Assembly (NCBI GenBank): GCA_030639555.1 | Contig: DAOWCM010000082.1 | Coordinates: forward strand, 1 to 8,402 | DNA: 8,402 nucleotides | From: Candidatus Eiseniibacteriota bacterium | GTDB taxonomy: Bacteria > Joyebacterota > Joyebacteria > Joyebacterales > Joyebacteraceae | Reading direction: 5' to 3' | Shown here: one piece after another, positions 1 through 6,580 of the stretch | How positions within the stretch are numbered: the stretch's first letter is position 1 | How the letters are laid out: each line of letters opens with the position of its first letter | Made by a program: the position numbers and the translations under genes | Notes under the pieces: model-generated | The model's input: the letters and a program-made list of their open reading frames with translations, nothing else | Databases searched by the model: none | What the model was told of the DNA's origin: nothing

Positions 1-1093
1 CGGTCTTCGGATTGAACGGGTTGGGATGGCATCCGAGTCGAAGCGGCGTCTCGACCGCTTCACCTGTGACTCCGACGTCGGATGAGGTCATCTGCGCCTG
101 GACCGCCACGCAGTTGGGGTTGCCGCCTACCGGGATGGTCGATTCGAGCGTGTTGCCGACAAGCTCTATCACATAGACGGCGTCGGTACCGGAGATGATG
201 CCGCCCGCTATGAAAGCGTGCAGCTCGGAGTCGAGGATGTCGACGTCCCTGGGATCGGCACCCGCGTCGAGGGGGATGATGGTGGTCGACCAGTCGGACG
301 TGTCGATGACGTACACGTTCGAGTCATCCTCACACGCGACGACCAGCCTGGAGCCGTCGAGGGTGACGTCGATGCCCCACGGGTCGTCGCCGACAGCGAC
401 AGTCGTGACCTCGGTGAGCGTGGCGCGGTCGATGACGCGAACGACGTCGGGACCCCGGTCGGTAACATACACATACTGCCCGCCGGGGTCGCACACCAGC
501 TGCCACACGTCGGTTCCGATGTCGACGCTCCTCAAGACGGTAGATGCGTTCTCGTCGATCTCGTACAGCGTGTCGTCGTACCAGTCGAGGGCGTAGATGT
601 TCTTGCTCACCGGGTCGAGCGCCATGTTGCCCGGGCCGTCGTAGGTCCCGCCGGAGCCCGTCAGGACGTAGAGGCTGTCCGTGATGGAGTAGTCCGACGT
701 CTTGATGAGCGTCACGTAGTCCCCGTCTCGCGCGCTGACGAGCGCCGTGGAGCCGTCATCGGTGAACACAACGGAGTTCGGGTACTCGCCCACTGATATC
801 GTGTGCGTGATCGTGTTGGTGGCCACGTCGATGACGACGACGTGGTCCCCCGACGCGTCGGGCACCCAGACCTCCGTACCGTCTGGTGACATGGTCGCAT
901 CGTAGGGATAGGGGTAGGCCGCCGGCAAGGGGATGGCCGTACCGACCGCGTAGGTCAAGAGGTCGAACGGAATGACGTCATCGGAGTTGCTGCAGCCGAC
1001 GTAGCCATCGGCGGCGATCGCGGGGCCGGCCAGAGAGACCGTGATGCACGTGGCGAGTGCCACGGCGAGGAGAACCAGGAGCAGCGTCTTCAC
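1..1093 (-). CDS. Secreted YVTN-type beta-propeller protein with C-terminal FlgD/T9SS-like sorting motif (partial, 3' end outside window)
   Basis: Reading the minus strand from GTG 1093-1091 gives 364 uninterrupted codons that run off the window edge. The start is supported by a strong GAGGAGGTG ribosome-binding site and an immediate signal peptide (MKTLLLVLLAVALA..., likely cleaved after AIA near residue 28), so the protein is exported. The mature part is a series of beta-propeller repeats of YVTN/lactonase type: phrases such as VVVIDVATNTITHTISVG, VVRVIDRATLTEVTTVAVG and NVYVIDTSDWSTTIIPL recur, each followed by a 'P..V..T.DG' turn. The last visible residues, LGCHPNPFNPKT (about positions 8-43), are the opening of a FlgD-Ig/Por-type C-terminal sorting domain, so roughly 60-80 residues are probably missing. 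It is transcribed divergently from the predicted selenoprotein. The ligand or enzymatic role is unknown; such propellers are usually surface binding or scaffold proteins. The LATC in the signal region is a poor lipobox. Confidence 0.87.
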   Translation of the reverse strand, partial: MKTLLLVLLAVALATCITVSLAGPAIAADGYVGCSNSDDVIPFDLLTYAVGTAIPLPAAYPYPYDATMSPDGTEVWVPDASGDHVVVIDVATNTITHTISVGEYPNSVVFTDDGSTALVSARDGDYVTLIKTSDYSITDSLYVLTGSGGTYDGPGNMALDPVSKNIYALDWYDDTLYEIDENASTVLRSVDIGTDVWQLVCDPGGQYVYVTDRGPDVVRVIDRATLTEVTTVAVGDDPWGIDVTLDGSRLVVACEDDSNVYVIDTSDWSTTIIPLDAGADPRDVDILDSELHAFIAGGIISGTDAVYVIELVGNTLESTIPVGGNPNCVAVQAQMTSSDVGVTGEAVETPLRLGCHPNPFNPKT

Positions 1094-1393
1094 GGGAGCA
1101 CCTCCTCGAGCACGTGGTGTGGCGCGGCAGAGCCGCCCGTGTTGTGGGGGTGCGTTCTTGCCGCGCGGCGTGTGAGAGCAACACTACAATCATATCAGAT
1201 TGACCGTCCGCGCGCCACGTGACTGGGGGTGGGGCTCCCCTTGGATATGCGTGCCAACCGGTGCTCGGGCTTGCTTTTCGCGTGTTTCGGGGCCAAACTG
1301 GAGGGTACGCGCCACATGCGCATGCGTAGCGTCCTTCCGTCGGTTCGCCCGATGGGAAGGTCCACGTGTGGTTCAGATGAAAGGTGGTGGCGC
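1094..1393. other. Divergent intergenic region
   Basis: This 300-bp spacer separates two genes for secreted propeller proteins. It holds the ribosome-binding site and a candidate extended -10 promoter for the minus-strand gene. I see no convincing -35/-10 pair for the plus-strand gene. Three CACGTG palindromes occur at 1111-1116, 1216-1221 and 1363-1368; they may be chance or operator-like. The plus-strand reading frame of the downstream gene stays open back to 1229, with an alternative ATG start at 1316 preceded by GGAGGG ten bases upstream. Residues encoded there do not resemble a signal peptide n-region. Confidence 0.6.
1189..1197 (-). promoter_or_regulatory. Candidate extended -10 promoter for the minus-strand propeller gene
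   Basis: On the minus strand the sequence reads TGATATGAT, that is TG-n-TATGAT: an extended -10 element with five of six matches to TATAAT. No good -35 hexamer is found at 16-18 bp, which is typical for extended -10 promoters. Transcription would begin near 1183, leaving a leader of about 90 nt before the GTG at 1093. Confidence 0.45.
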
Positions 1394-3532
1394 GTGAACC
1401 CGGCACGTCTCGCAATACGACTCTCCGTTCTTCCGATTCTCCTGTCTGTCCTTGCGCTCGTCGTGTCTCCCGCGTACTCGCAGGAGATGACGCTCGAGTA
1501 CCTGGGCAGGCTCAACTTCAGGTCCGGATACCCCGATCATATGATGGACGCGCGCGCGGTCGACGATTCCCTGGCCATCGTCGCCTCGAATCTCGGCCTT
1601 GCGCTGGTCAACGTCCACTCGCTGCCGGTCGACGGCACCGAGGACGCCATCTTCAGGCTCCCGGACCTGAACACGCGCGACCTGCGCATCAAGGACGGCC
1701 GTTACGTCTACGTGATCCTCGCGCGGACACACAGTCCCGGGGGACCGGGCCTCGCAGTTGTGGAGATCGTCGGCTCAACGCTGGTGCTGCGGAACATCGC
1801 CACAGAGCCCACGGTCATCTTCGAGAAGCTCGACCTGGTCGGCGACCGCCTCTACCTGACGACACACAGCTACGGCCTGAGAATCTACGATCTGTCCGAC
1901 CCCCTCGCCCCATCGCTTGTCGGCAGCCTCTCAGATGGCCTGGTCGATGCCACCGGCATTCACGTTGTGGGCGACACTGCGTACGTCGCGGACGGCGCCG
2001 GTGGACTCAAGATCGTCGACATATCCGATGAGGTGAATCCGTTCGTCGCAGCGGGGGAGGACCTGTCTACGGCGACGGGAACCGCCCACGACGTGACCGT
2101 GCGCAACGGCCACGTCTACGTGGCGCTCGGTGGGGAGGGAGTGGCGTTCTACGAGAACGGACAGCTCGGAAGCCGCGTCGTGTATGACGCGGGCACGAAC
2201 GCCAAGGACCTGAGCTGGATGGGCGACCATCTGGCGGTCGCGGAAACGGACGGCATTCGCGTGTTCGCGGTGGAGGCTGATGGGAGCCTGAGTCTGGCGG
2301 TGCGCGAGCTGGTAACTCGCCGCGGTACCAACGGGAGCCACCTGCGCATAGCGAGCGCCCTGGAATCGATGAACGGTGACCTTCTCCTGTGCGCCGACTG
2401 GGCGGCTACGGATCTCTACCGCCTGGCTCCCACATCCGGCGGCACGCAGGCGGACATCACTCCCAGCCTCATCCGCATTCGGTTCGCCCCCGGCGGCGGC
2501 ACCGCGGATGTGACCCTCTGGAACACGGGAGCAGCGACGCTCGACATCACGAGCGTAGTGCCGAGCGTGCCATCGTTCACCGTCAGCTACGCGGGTGGGT
2601 CGATAGCTCCAGGTGACAGCGTCGCATTCACCATCAGCTACGACGGGACCCCCTCACAGGGGAAGGGCGTTGTGCTGTTCTACTCGAACGACCCCGACGA
2701 GAACCCGCTACCGATCCAGGTGTTCGGGAACACGGAGTACCTGGACCCGGGTGAACCCTCGGTAGACTTCACGCTGCCGTCGATTCGGAGGGACCCGGAC
2801 ACGGGGGATTACATCGAAGAGCCGTTCACGCTCTCCGACCACCTGGGGAAGATAGTGTGGTTCCAGGTCTACGGCACCTGGTGACCGGCCTGCCAGCCCG
2901 CGGTCGCGGACATGCAGAACACAATCGTCAAGGAGTTCGAGGGCAACGCAGACGTCGTCACGCTCCTGTTCAACCAGGGGAGCGTCATGGGCGAGGACTA
3001 CGACTGGATGAAGACCTTCTGGGACAATCTCTATCTCAGGGGGACGGTCGTGCACGACGCCACTTGGGTCGCAGCGAACGAGTACCTTCAGCCGAACACC
3101 AACCTGCCGTTCGGCAGGGGTTTCATCATCGACCGGGACGGGACGGTTGCCCTGCCGTACTTCGGGCACAACCCCCGGCTGGTCATCGACACGATCTACG
3201 ACCTCCTGGATGGAACATCGGTGCCGGGCGACGATGACGGGTCATTGCCAGGTAAGTCGGCCCTGGCGTTGCAGAGCTGGCCGAATCCATCAAGTTCAAG
3301 CTCAGCCATTACTTATAGACTGCCGGCGTCCGGCTACGCGTCAGTCAGGGTGTACGACGTCAGCGGCAGAGAGGTGGCGATATTGGCCAGCGGGAGGCAT
3401 GAGGCAGGAGAGCACACGGCCTTCTGGGACGGTCTCGCGGCCGGCGGTGCGCCCGTCGGCAGCGGGATCTACTTCGTCCGGCTCGAGACGGCCACGAATA
3501 TTCTTGCCAGGAAGATAGTTCTTGTGAGGTAG
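1394..3532 (+). CDS. Predicted secreted selenoprotein: LVIVD-type propeller + Ig-like + Sec-containing (UxxC) redoxin domain + C-terminal sorting domain
   Basis: One gene of 713 codons read through an in-frame UGA at 2882-2884 (residue 497). The GTG start follows AAAGGTGG by 6 nt and opens a signal peptide (VNPARLAIRLSVLPILLSVL..., cleavage likely after AYS, residue 29). Residues about 45-345 form LVIVD-like propeller repeats (YGLRIYDLSDPLAPSLVGSL near 160, GGLKIVDIS near 203). Residues about 350-440 look like an ASPM/choice-of-anchor-D Ig domain (ADVTLWNTGAATLDI, VLFYSNDPDENPLPI). Residues about 458-605 are an AhpC/TSA-thioredoxin domain: DFTLPS, then FTLSDHLGKIVWFQVYGTW-U-PAC, then a probable cis-Pro in LPFGRGFIIDRDGTV. 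The UGA replaces the first Cys of CxxC; C500 is the partner. Residues about 622-712 are a FlgD/T9SS-type sorting domain (WPNPSS, VRVYDVSGREV, SGIYFVRLE, ending ARKIVLVR). Likely role: extracellular thiol-disulfide or peroxide redox chemistry (inference). Alternatives are a TGC-to-TGA nonsense mutation or a sequencing error. Standard calling would give two truncated ORFs, 1394-2884 and 2912-3532. Confidence 0.82.
2882..2884 (+). other. In-frame UGA, predicted selenocysteine codon (Sec497)
   Basis: The triplet TGA sits between codons for Y-G-T-W and P-A-C, exactly at the N-terminal Cys position of a redoxin WCxxC active site. The frame stays open for 216 sense codons after it, with clear homology on both sides and no frameshift. 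TGA is used as a true stop at 6556-6558, 7061-7063 and 7508-7510, so general UGA reassignment is unlikely. Confidence 0.78.
2890..2917 (+). promoter_or_regulatory. Candidate bacterial SECIS stem-loop
   Basis: Directly downstream of the UGA, CCGC (2898-2901) pairs with GCGG (2906-2909), closing a GGUC tetraloop (2902-2905). A lower helix CUGC (2890-2893) pairs with GCAG (2914-2917) across a 4x4 internal loop that could be partly paired. The first apical-loop G is 18 nt past the UGA. Bacterial SECIS elements, which recruit SelB, characteristically lie within the coding sequence just after the UGA, with one or more G residues at the start of a small apical loop (often GGU or GU) about 16-37 nt downstream. 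All these features are met by eye; no folding energy was computed. Confidence 0.65.
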
Positions 3533-3540
3533 GGAGGGGC

Positions 3541-3606
3541 GCCCTTCCGCTGGCCGCCTGGTTACCGGAAGGGCTGGCGTCAGCCCGGTGGCCGCCGAGC
3601 CACCGG
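3541..3606 (+). terminator. Nested hairpins after the selenoprotein gene, possible terminator
   Basis: Beginning 8 nt after the stop codon there are three inverted repeats. GCCCTTCCG (3541-3549) pairs with CGGAAGGGC (3566-3574), a perfect 9-bp stem. GGGCTG (3571-3576) pairs with CAGCCC (3581-3586) around GCGT. CCGGTGGC (3585-3592) pairs with GCCACCGG (3599-3606). The first two overlap by four bases, and the second and third overlap by two, so the middle one competes with its neighbours. No T-tract follows any stem, so this is not a canonical Rho-independent terminator; transcript-end protection or termination assisted by another factor is possible. Confidence 0.4.
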
Positions 3607-3673
3607 AGTGGCGTCCAGGTGGCACCATGAGGTCCAGAACTGGCGGGAGGACGCTCCGGCAGCCCGAATCCCG

Positions 3674-3702
3674 TTGACACTCCACACGCCTTCACTTAAA
3701 GT
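3674..3702 (+). promoter_or_regulatory. Sigma70-type promoter upstream of ssnA
   Basis: A perfect -35 hexamer TTGACA (3674-3679) is followed at 17 bp by TAAAGT (3697-3702), matching four of six -10 positions. The stretch 3691-3710 is markedly AT-rich against a GC-rich background. A TATAAG at 3703-3708 is a better hexamer, but its 23-bp spacing is too long. Transcription would start near 3709, about 110 nt before the preferred ssnA start. Confidence 0.55.
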
Positions 3703-3804
3703 TATAAGTTCCGAAAGTGCCTAGAATTAGGGGCTGTTCGGGATGTTCGTGACGATTCTCGGGCTCGACGCCATGGGCGCTCGGCGAGCGGGTTGGTGTA
3801 CCCT

Positions 3805-3814
3805 AAGGGAGGGT
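3805..3814 (+). promoter_or_regulatory. Ribosome-binding site that sets the ssnA start at TTG 3818
   Basis: AAGGGAGGGT lies just before TTG 3818-3820 with near-ideal spacing. The alternative in-frame ATG at 3743 has only a loose GGGG upstream and would add 25 residues that do not fit the amidohydrolase fold, whose first beta-strand (TLLVRGGHVALL) begins right after the TTG. Confidence 0.6.
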
Positions 3815-3817
3815 GCG

Positions 3818-5221
3818 TTGTCGGCTGGATCTACGCTGCTCGTACGCGGTGGCCACGTCGCCCTGCTTGATGACGAGCTGACGGTCTTGAACGATGGTGC
3901 GGTGGCCATCGTCGGCAACCGGGTCGAGGCCGTGGGTAGCGCGGCGGACATCGCTTCCCGGTACGATGGCGCCGAGACCATCGACGCCTCGGGCAAGCTC
4001 GTGATGCCGGGGCTAATCAACGCGCACACGCACCTTTACAGCGCCCTGGCGAGAGGGCTCGTCGCCGATATCGAGCCGTCCTCGAGCTTCACTGAGATTC
4101 TGGAGCACCTCTGGTGGCGTCTGGACAGAGCGCTGACCCTGGATGACGTCCGTCTCTCCGCGGCCGCCGGGGCCATCGATCTCATCAGGAACGGCACGAC
4201 CACGATAATCGACCACCACGCGAGCCAGGTACATATAGACGGCAGCCTCTCCGCGGTGGCGGAGCCCCTGAATGAGTCCGGGCTCAGGTTCAACCTGTGC
4301 TTTGAGATCTCGGATCGCGACGGGGAAGGGGCGCGCGACGCGGGCCTCGCCGAGAACGAGCGGTTCGCGCGTCTTGAGGCGTCGCGACAGGTCGCCACGC
4401 GGCGCGGTTCCACCGGGGGACCGGGTTCTTCCCCGGACTCCGGCCGGGGCGATGGCCGGACGGGAGCGAGCGTCGGGCTGCACGCGAGCTTCACCCTGGA
4501 CGACGGAACGCTGGAGCGCGCCGCCGGGATGGCGGCCGATCTCGGCGTGGGATGTCACATTCACGCCGCGGAGGACGTCGCCGACGTCGAGGACAGCGTC
4601 AGCCGGTCCGGGAAGCGCGTGGTTGAGAGGCTGGAGGCGTTCGGAGTGCTCGGGCCGCGTTCGATCGCCGCGCACTGCATACACGTGAACGAGCGGGAGA
4701 CCGCCTTGCTGGCGGAGTCCGGGACGATCGTGGTGCACAACCCGCAGTCCAACATGAACAACGCGGTGGGGTGCGCGGACGTTCCCAGCATGCTCGGCAG
4801 CGGAGTGCTCATGGGACTCGGGACGGACGGGTTCACCGCAAGCATGTTCGACGAGATGAAGGTGGCGAACCTCATCCACAGGCACCAGTCGGGCGATCCT
4901 CGCGTCGGACACGACGTCGCGGCCAGGTTGTGCCTCATGAACAACCAGACCATCGCGTCCCGGCTCTTCGACGACCGTATCGGGCGACTGGAACCGGGGG
5001 CTCTCGCCGACGTGATCGTGCTCGACTACGACCCGCCGACGCCTCTTCAGACGGGGAACTTCGGCGGCCATCTCATCTTCGGGTTGACGGGGTGGATGGT
5101 CGAGACTGTGATCATAGACGGACGGGTGATCATGAGAGACCGTGAGTTGACAACGGTCGACTCTGGAGATATCCAGGCGCGGGCCAGGGAGCGGGCGCGC
5201 GACCTCTGGAAGCGGATGTAG
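3818..5221 (+). CDS. ssnA: SsnA-family amidohydrolase (putative selenium metabolism protein)
   Basis: A 467-residue metal-dependent amidohydrolase of the SsnA subfamily, which in other bacteria is found near selenium-dependent molybdenum hydroxylase genes; its substrate is not established. The N-terminal beta-sandwich strand TLLVRGGHVALL is followed by VMPGLINAHTH with metal ligands H70 and H72. H247 and H249 (CHIHAAED), H286 (AAHCIH) and D337 (LGTDGFTA) complete the site. Subfamily signatures include LWWRLDRALTLDD, TTIIDHHASQVHIDGSL, HNPQSNMNNAVG and the C-terminal GGHLIFGL region. I chose TTG 3818 because of a strong AAGGGAGGGT ribosome-binding site; ATG 3743 is an alternative giving 492 residues. 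An oddity is a Gly/Ser/Arg-rich insertion at about residues 187-218 (RRGSTGGPGSSPDSGRGDGR), between the conserved ERFARLEA and GLHASFTLDD blocks, probably a disordered surface loop. It has its own promoter and precedes the threonine-synthase-like operon by about 100 bp. Confidence 0.88.
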   Translation: MSAGSTLLVRGGHVALLDDELTVLNDGAVAIVGNRVEAVGSAADIASRYDGAETIDASGKLVMPGLINAHTHLYSALARGLVADIEPSSSFTEILEHLWWRLDRALTLDDVRLSAAAGAIDLIRNGTTTIIDHHASQVHIDGSLSAVAEPLNESGLRFNLCFEISDRDGEGARDAGLAENERFARLEASRQVATRRGSTGGPGSSPDSGRGDGRTGASVGLHASFTLDDGTLERAAGMAADLGVGCHIHAAEDVADVEDSVSRSGKRVVERLEAFGVLGPRSIAAHCIHVNERETALLAESGTIVVHNPQSNMNNAVGCADVPSMLGSGVLMGLGTDGFTASMFDEMKVANLIHRHQSGDPRVGHDVAARLCLMNNQTIASRLFDDRIGRLEPGALADVIVLDYDPPTPLQTGNFGGHLIFGLTGWMVETVIIDGRVIMRDRELTTVDSGDIQARARERARDLWKRM

Positions 5222-5262
5222 CGGGGCGAATGTAGCCGGGCGAATGTGGCGGGGCGAACGCG
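5221..5262 (+). repeat. Three tandem copies of a 14-bp repeat
   Basis: Three consecutive 14-mers begin at the last base of the ssnA stop codon: GCGGGGCGAATGTA (5221-5234), GCCGGGCGAATGTG (5235-5248) and GCGGGGCGAACGCG (5249-5262). The end of ssnA itself (GCGG-ATGTA before 5221) looks like a partial further copy, suggesting slippage expansion across the stop codon. No function is evident. Confidence 0.7.
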
Positions 5263-5287
5263 GCGCGCGAGGCAGATGCGGCGCGCG
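5260..5287 (+). repeat. Direct repeat of GCGGCGCGCG
   Basis: GCGGCGCGCG occurs at 5260-5269 and again at 5278-5287, separated by 8 bp and overlapping the end of the 14-bp tandem repeats. Together the two repeat types fill most of the gap between ssnA and the next gene. I see no promoter within this gap. Confidence 0.6.
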
Positions 5288-5322
5288 TAACCCGGGCGCG
5301 GACGCAGTTGGGCGGAGGATCG

Positions 5323-6558
5323 ATGGCGCAGAGCGGTGCCAGGGTAGTCGGGCTCAAATGCATGAAGTGCGGACGCGAGTACGCGCACCGCGAGGCCGCG
5401 TACACCTGCGAGTCGTGCGGACTCGAGGGGATCCTGGATGTCCTGTACGACTACGCCGAGATAGCGAGCGTGTTCACGCGGGAGGATCTTGCCGCATCGC
5501 GAGAGAACTCGCACTGGCGCTACCTGCCGCTCATGCCGGTGGGCTCGCCTGAATCGCTGCCCGTTCTGCGCGCCGGCTGGACGCCGCTCTACCCCGGCCG
5601 CGGCCTGCTGGACCTCCCGAACCTGTTCATCAAGGACGACAGTCTGAACCCCACCGCTTCGCTCAAGGACAGGGCGACGTCGGTGGCGATCGCGAGGGCC
5701 GTCGCGGAGAACGCGTCCGCGGTCGCGGCGGCGTCCACGGGCAACGCGGGCAGCTCGCTCGCCGGGTTCGCGGCGGCGGAGCATGTGCCGTGCTACATCT
5801 TCGTGCCGGCCGATGCCCCGAAACCCAAGATCGCACAGCTGCTAGTCTACGGTGCCACGGTCTTTGCCGTCGACGGCAGCTACGACGACGCGTTCGACCT
5901 GGCCGCGGAGGCGATAGCGCACTACGGGTGGTACAATCGCAGCTGCGCGGTCAACCCGTACCTGATCGAGGGCAAGAAGACCGTGGCGTTCGAGATCTGT
6001 GAGCAGCTGGAGTTCCGGGCGCCCGATAAGGTGTTCATCCCGGTCGGGGACGGGTGCATCACGAGCGGCGTCTACAAGGGCTTCGCCGAGTTCGCGCGGC
6101 TCGGGTTCATTGAGCGCGTTCCCGAACTCATCGGCGTTCAGGCTGAAGGCTGCGACCCCATCAAGGGCGCGTTCGATTCGAACAGCGACCTGGTGCCCTG
6201 CGAGGCCCGCACCATCGCCGACAGCATCGCGGCGGGGCACCCGCGGAACTGGCGCAAAGCGACGCGCGGTATCCGCGCGAGCGGCGGCTCGATGATGACG
6301 GTCACCGACGACGAGATCCTCGGGGCGATCGCTGCCTTGGGCCGGGCGAGCGGTATCTTCGCCGAGCCGGCCGGGGCGACAGCGTTCGCCGGACTGGCGA
6401 AAGCTGTCAGCGAGGGAACGGTCGCGAGCGACGAGACCGTCGTGGTGCTCATGACCGGAAGCGGGCTCAAGGACACCGACAGCGCGATGCGCGCGGCGGG
6501 GCAGGCGGTCCCCGTCGGGAAGTCGCTCAAGGACGTGGAGTTGGCGCTCGCGGCGTGA
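5323..6558 (+). CDS. thrC: Threonine synthase or closely related PLP-dependent enzyme
   Basis: A 411-residue fold-type II PLP enzyme. Threonine synthase converts O-phospho-L-homoserine to threonine and phosphate in the cytoplasm. An N-terminal zinc ribbon (C13, C16, C29, C32; LKCMKCG and TCESCG) is typical of the archaeal-type long threonine synthases. The PLP lysine is K115 in NPTASLKDRA. The phosphate-binding loop is STGNAGSS (138-145). Further family blocks are VNPYLIEGKKTVAFEI, the glycine-rich IPVGDGCITSGVYKGF, AEPAGATA and VVVLMTGSGLKD. ATG 5323 is preferred because GGAGGA lies 4 nt upstream; TTG 5308 would add five residues. It is followed after 22 nt by the [2Fe-2S] protein gene, so the two are probably co-transcribed. 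PLP enzymes such as YgeX are known companions of SsnA in enterobacterial selenium/purine clusters, so a catabolic lyase role instead of threonine biosynthesis cannot be excluded. Confidence 0.82.
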   Translation: MAQSGARVVGLKCMKCGREYAHREAAYTCESCGLEGILDVLYDYAEIASVFTREDLAASRENSHWRYLPLMPVGSPESLPVLRAGWTPLYPGRGLLDLPNLFIKDDSLNPTASLKDRATSVAIARAVAENASAVAAASTGNAGSSLAGFAAAEHVPCYIFVPADAPKPKIAQLLVYGATVFAVDGSYDDAFDLAAEAIAHYGWYNRSCAVNPYLIEGKKTVAFEICEQLEFRAPDKVFIPVGDGCITSGVYKGFAEFARLGFIERVPELIGVQAEGCDPIKGAFDSNSDLVPCEARTIADSIAAGHPRNWRKATRGIRASGGSMMTVTDDEILGAIAALGRASGIFAEPAGATAFAGLAKAVSEGTVASDETVVVLMTGSGLKDTDSAMRAAGQAVPVGKSLKDVELALAA

Positions 6559-6580
6559 GGCAGCAGCCGGGAGAAGGCAA

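Noticed and set aside
218..796. Plus-strand ORF of 192 codons opposite the minus-strand propeller gene
   Set aside because: The minus strand encodes a continuous signal peptide, propeller repeats and sorting motif over the whole 1-1093 interval; the plus-strand frame is a mirror of those repeats.
1271..1299. TTGCTT and CAAACT as a promoter for the selenoprotein gene
   Set aside because: Each hexamer matches only three of six consensus positions, which is no better than expected by chance.
2882..2884. UGA reassigned to Gly or Trp as in some candidate phyla
   Set aside because: Other genes in the window end at TGA with the next gene starting immediately afterwards, and tryptophan is encoded by TGG throughout. 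The context demands Cys/Sec, not Gly or Trp.
2912..3532. A separate 206-residue gene starting at ATG 2912
   Set aside because: It would start inside a thioredoxin domain, after the active site, with no ribosome-binding site or signal peptide. It is in the same frame as the preceding ORF and completes its domain, so readthrough of the UGA explains it better.
3743..3817. N-terminal extension of SsnA from ATG 3743
   Set aside because: The extra 25 residues do not resemble the family's N-terminus, and a much stronger ribosome-binding site precedes TTG 3818. It is kept only as an alternative start.
4013..5071. Long minus-strand ORF (352 codons) opposite ssnA
   Set aside because: It is an antisense shadow in GC-rich coding DNA: the composition is dominated by R, V, H, P and G, there is no recognisable motif, and the plus strand has clear SsnA signatures.
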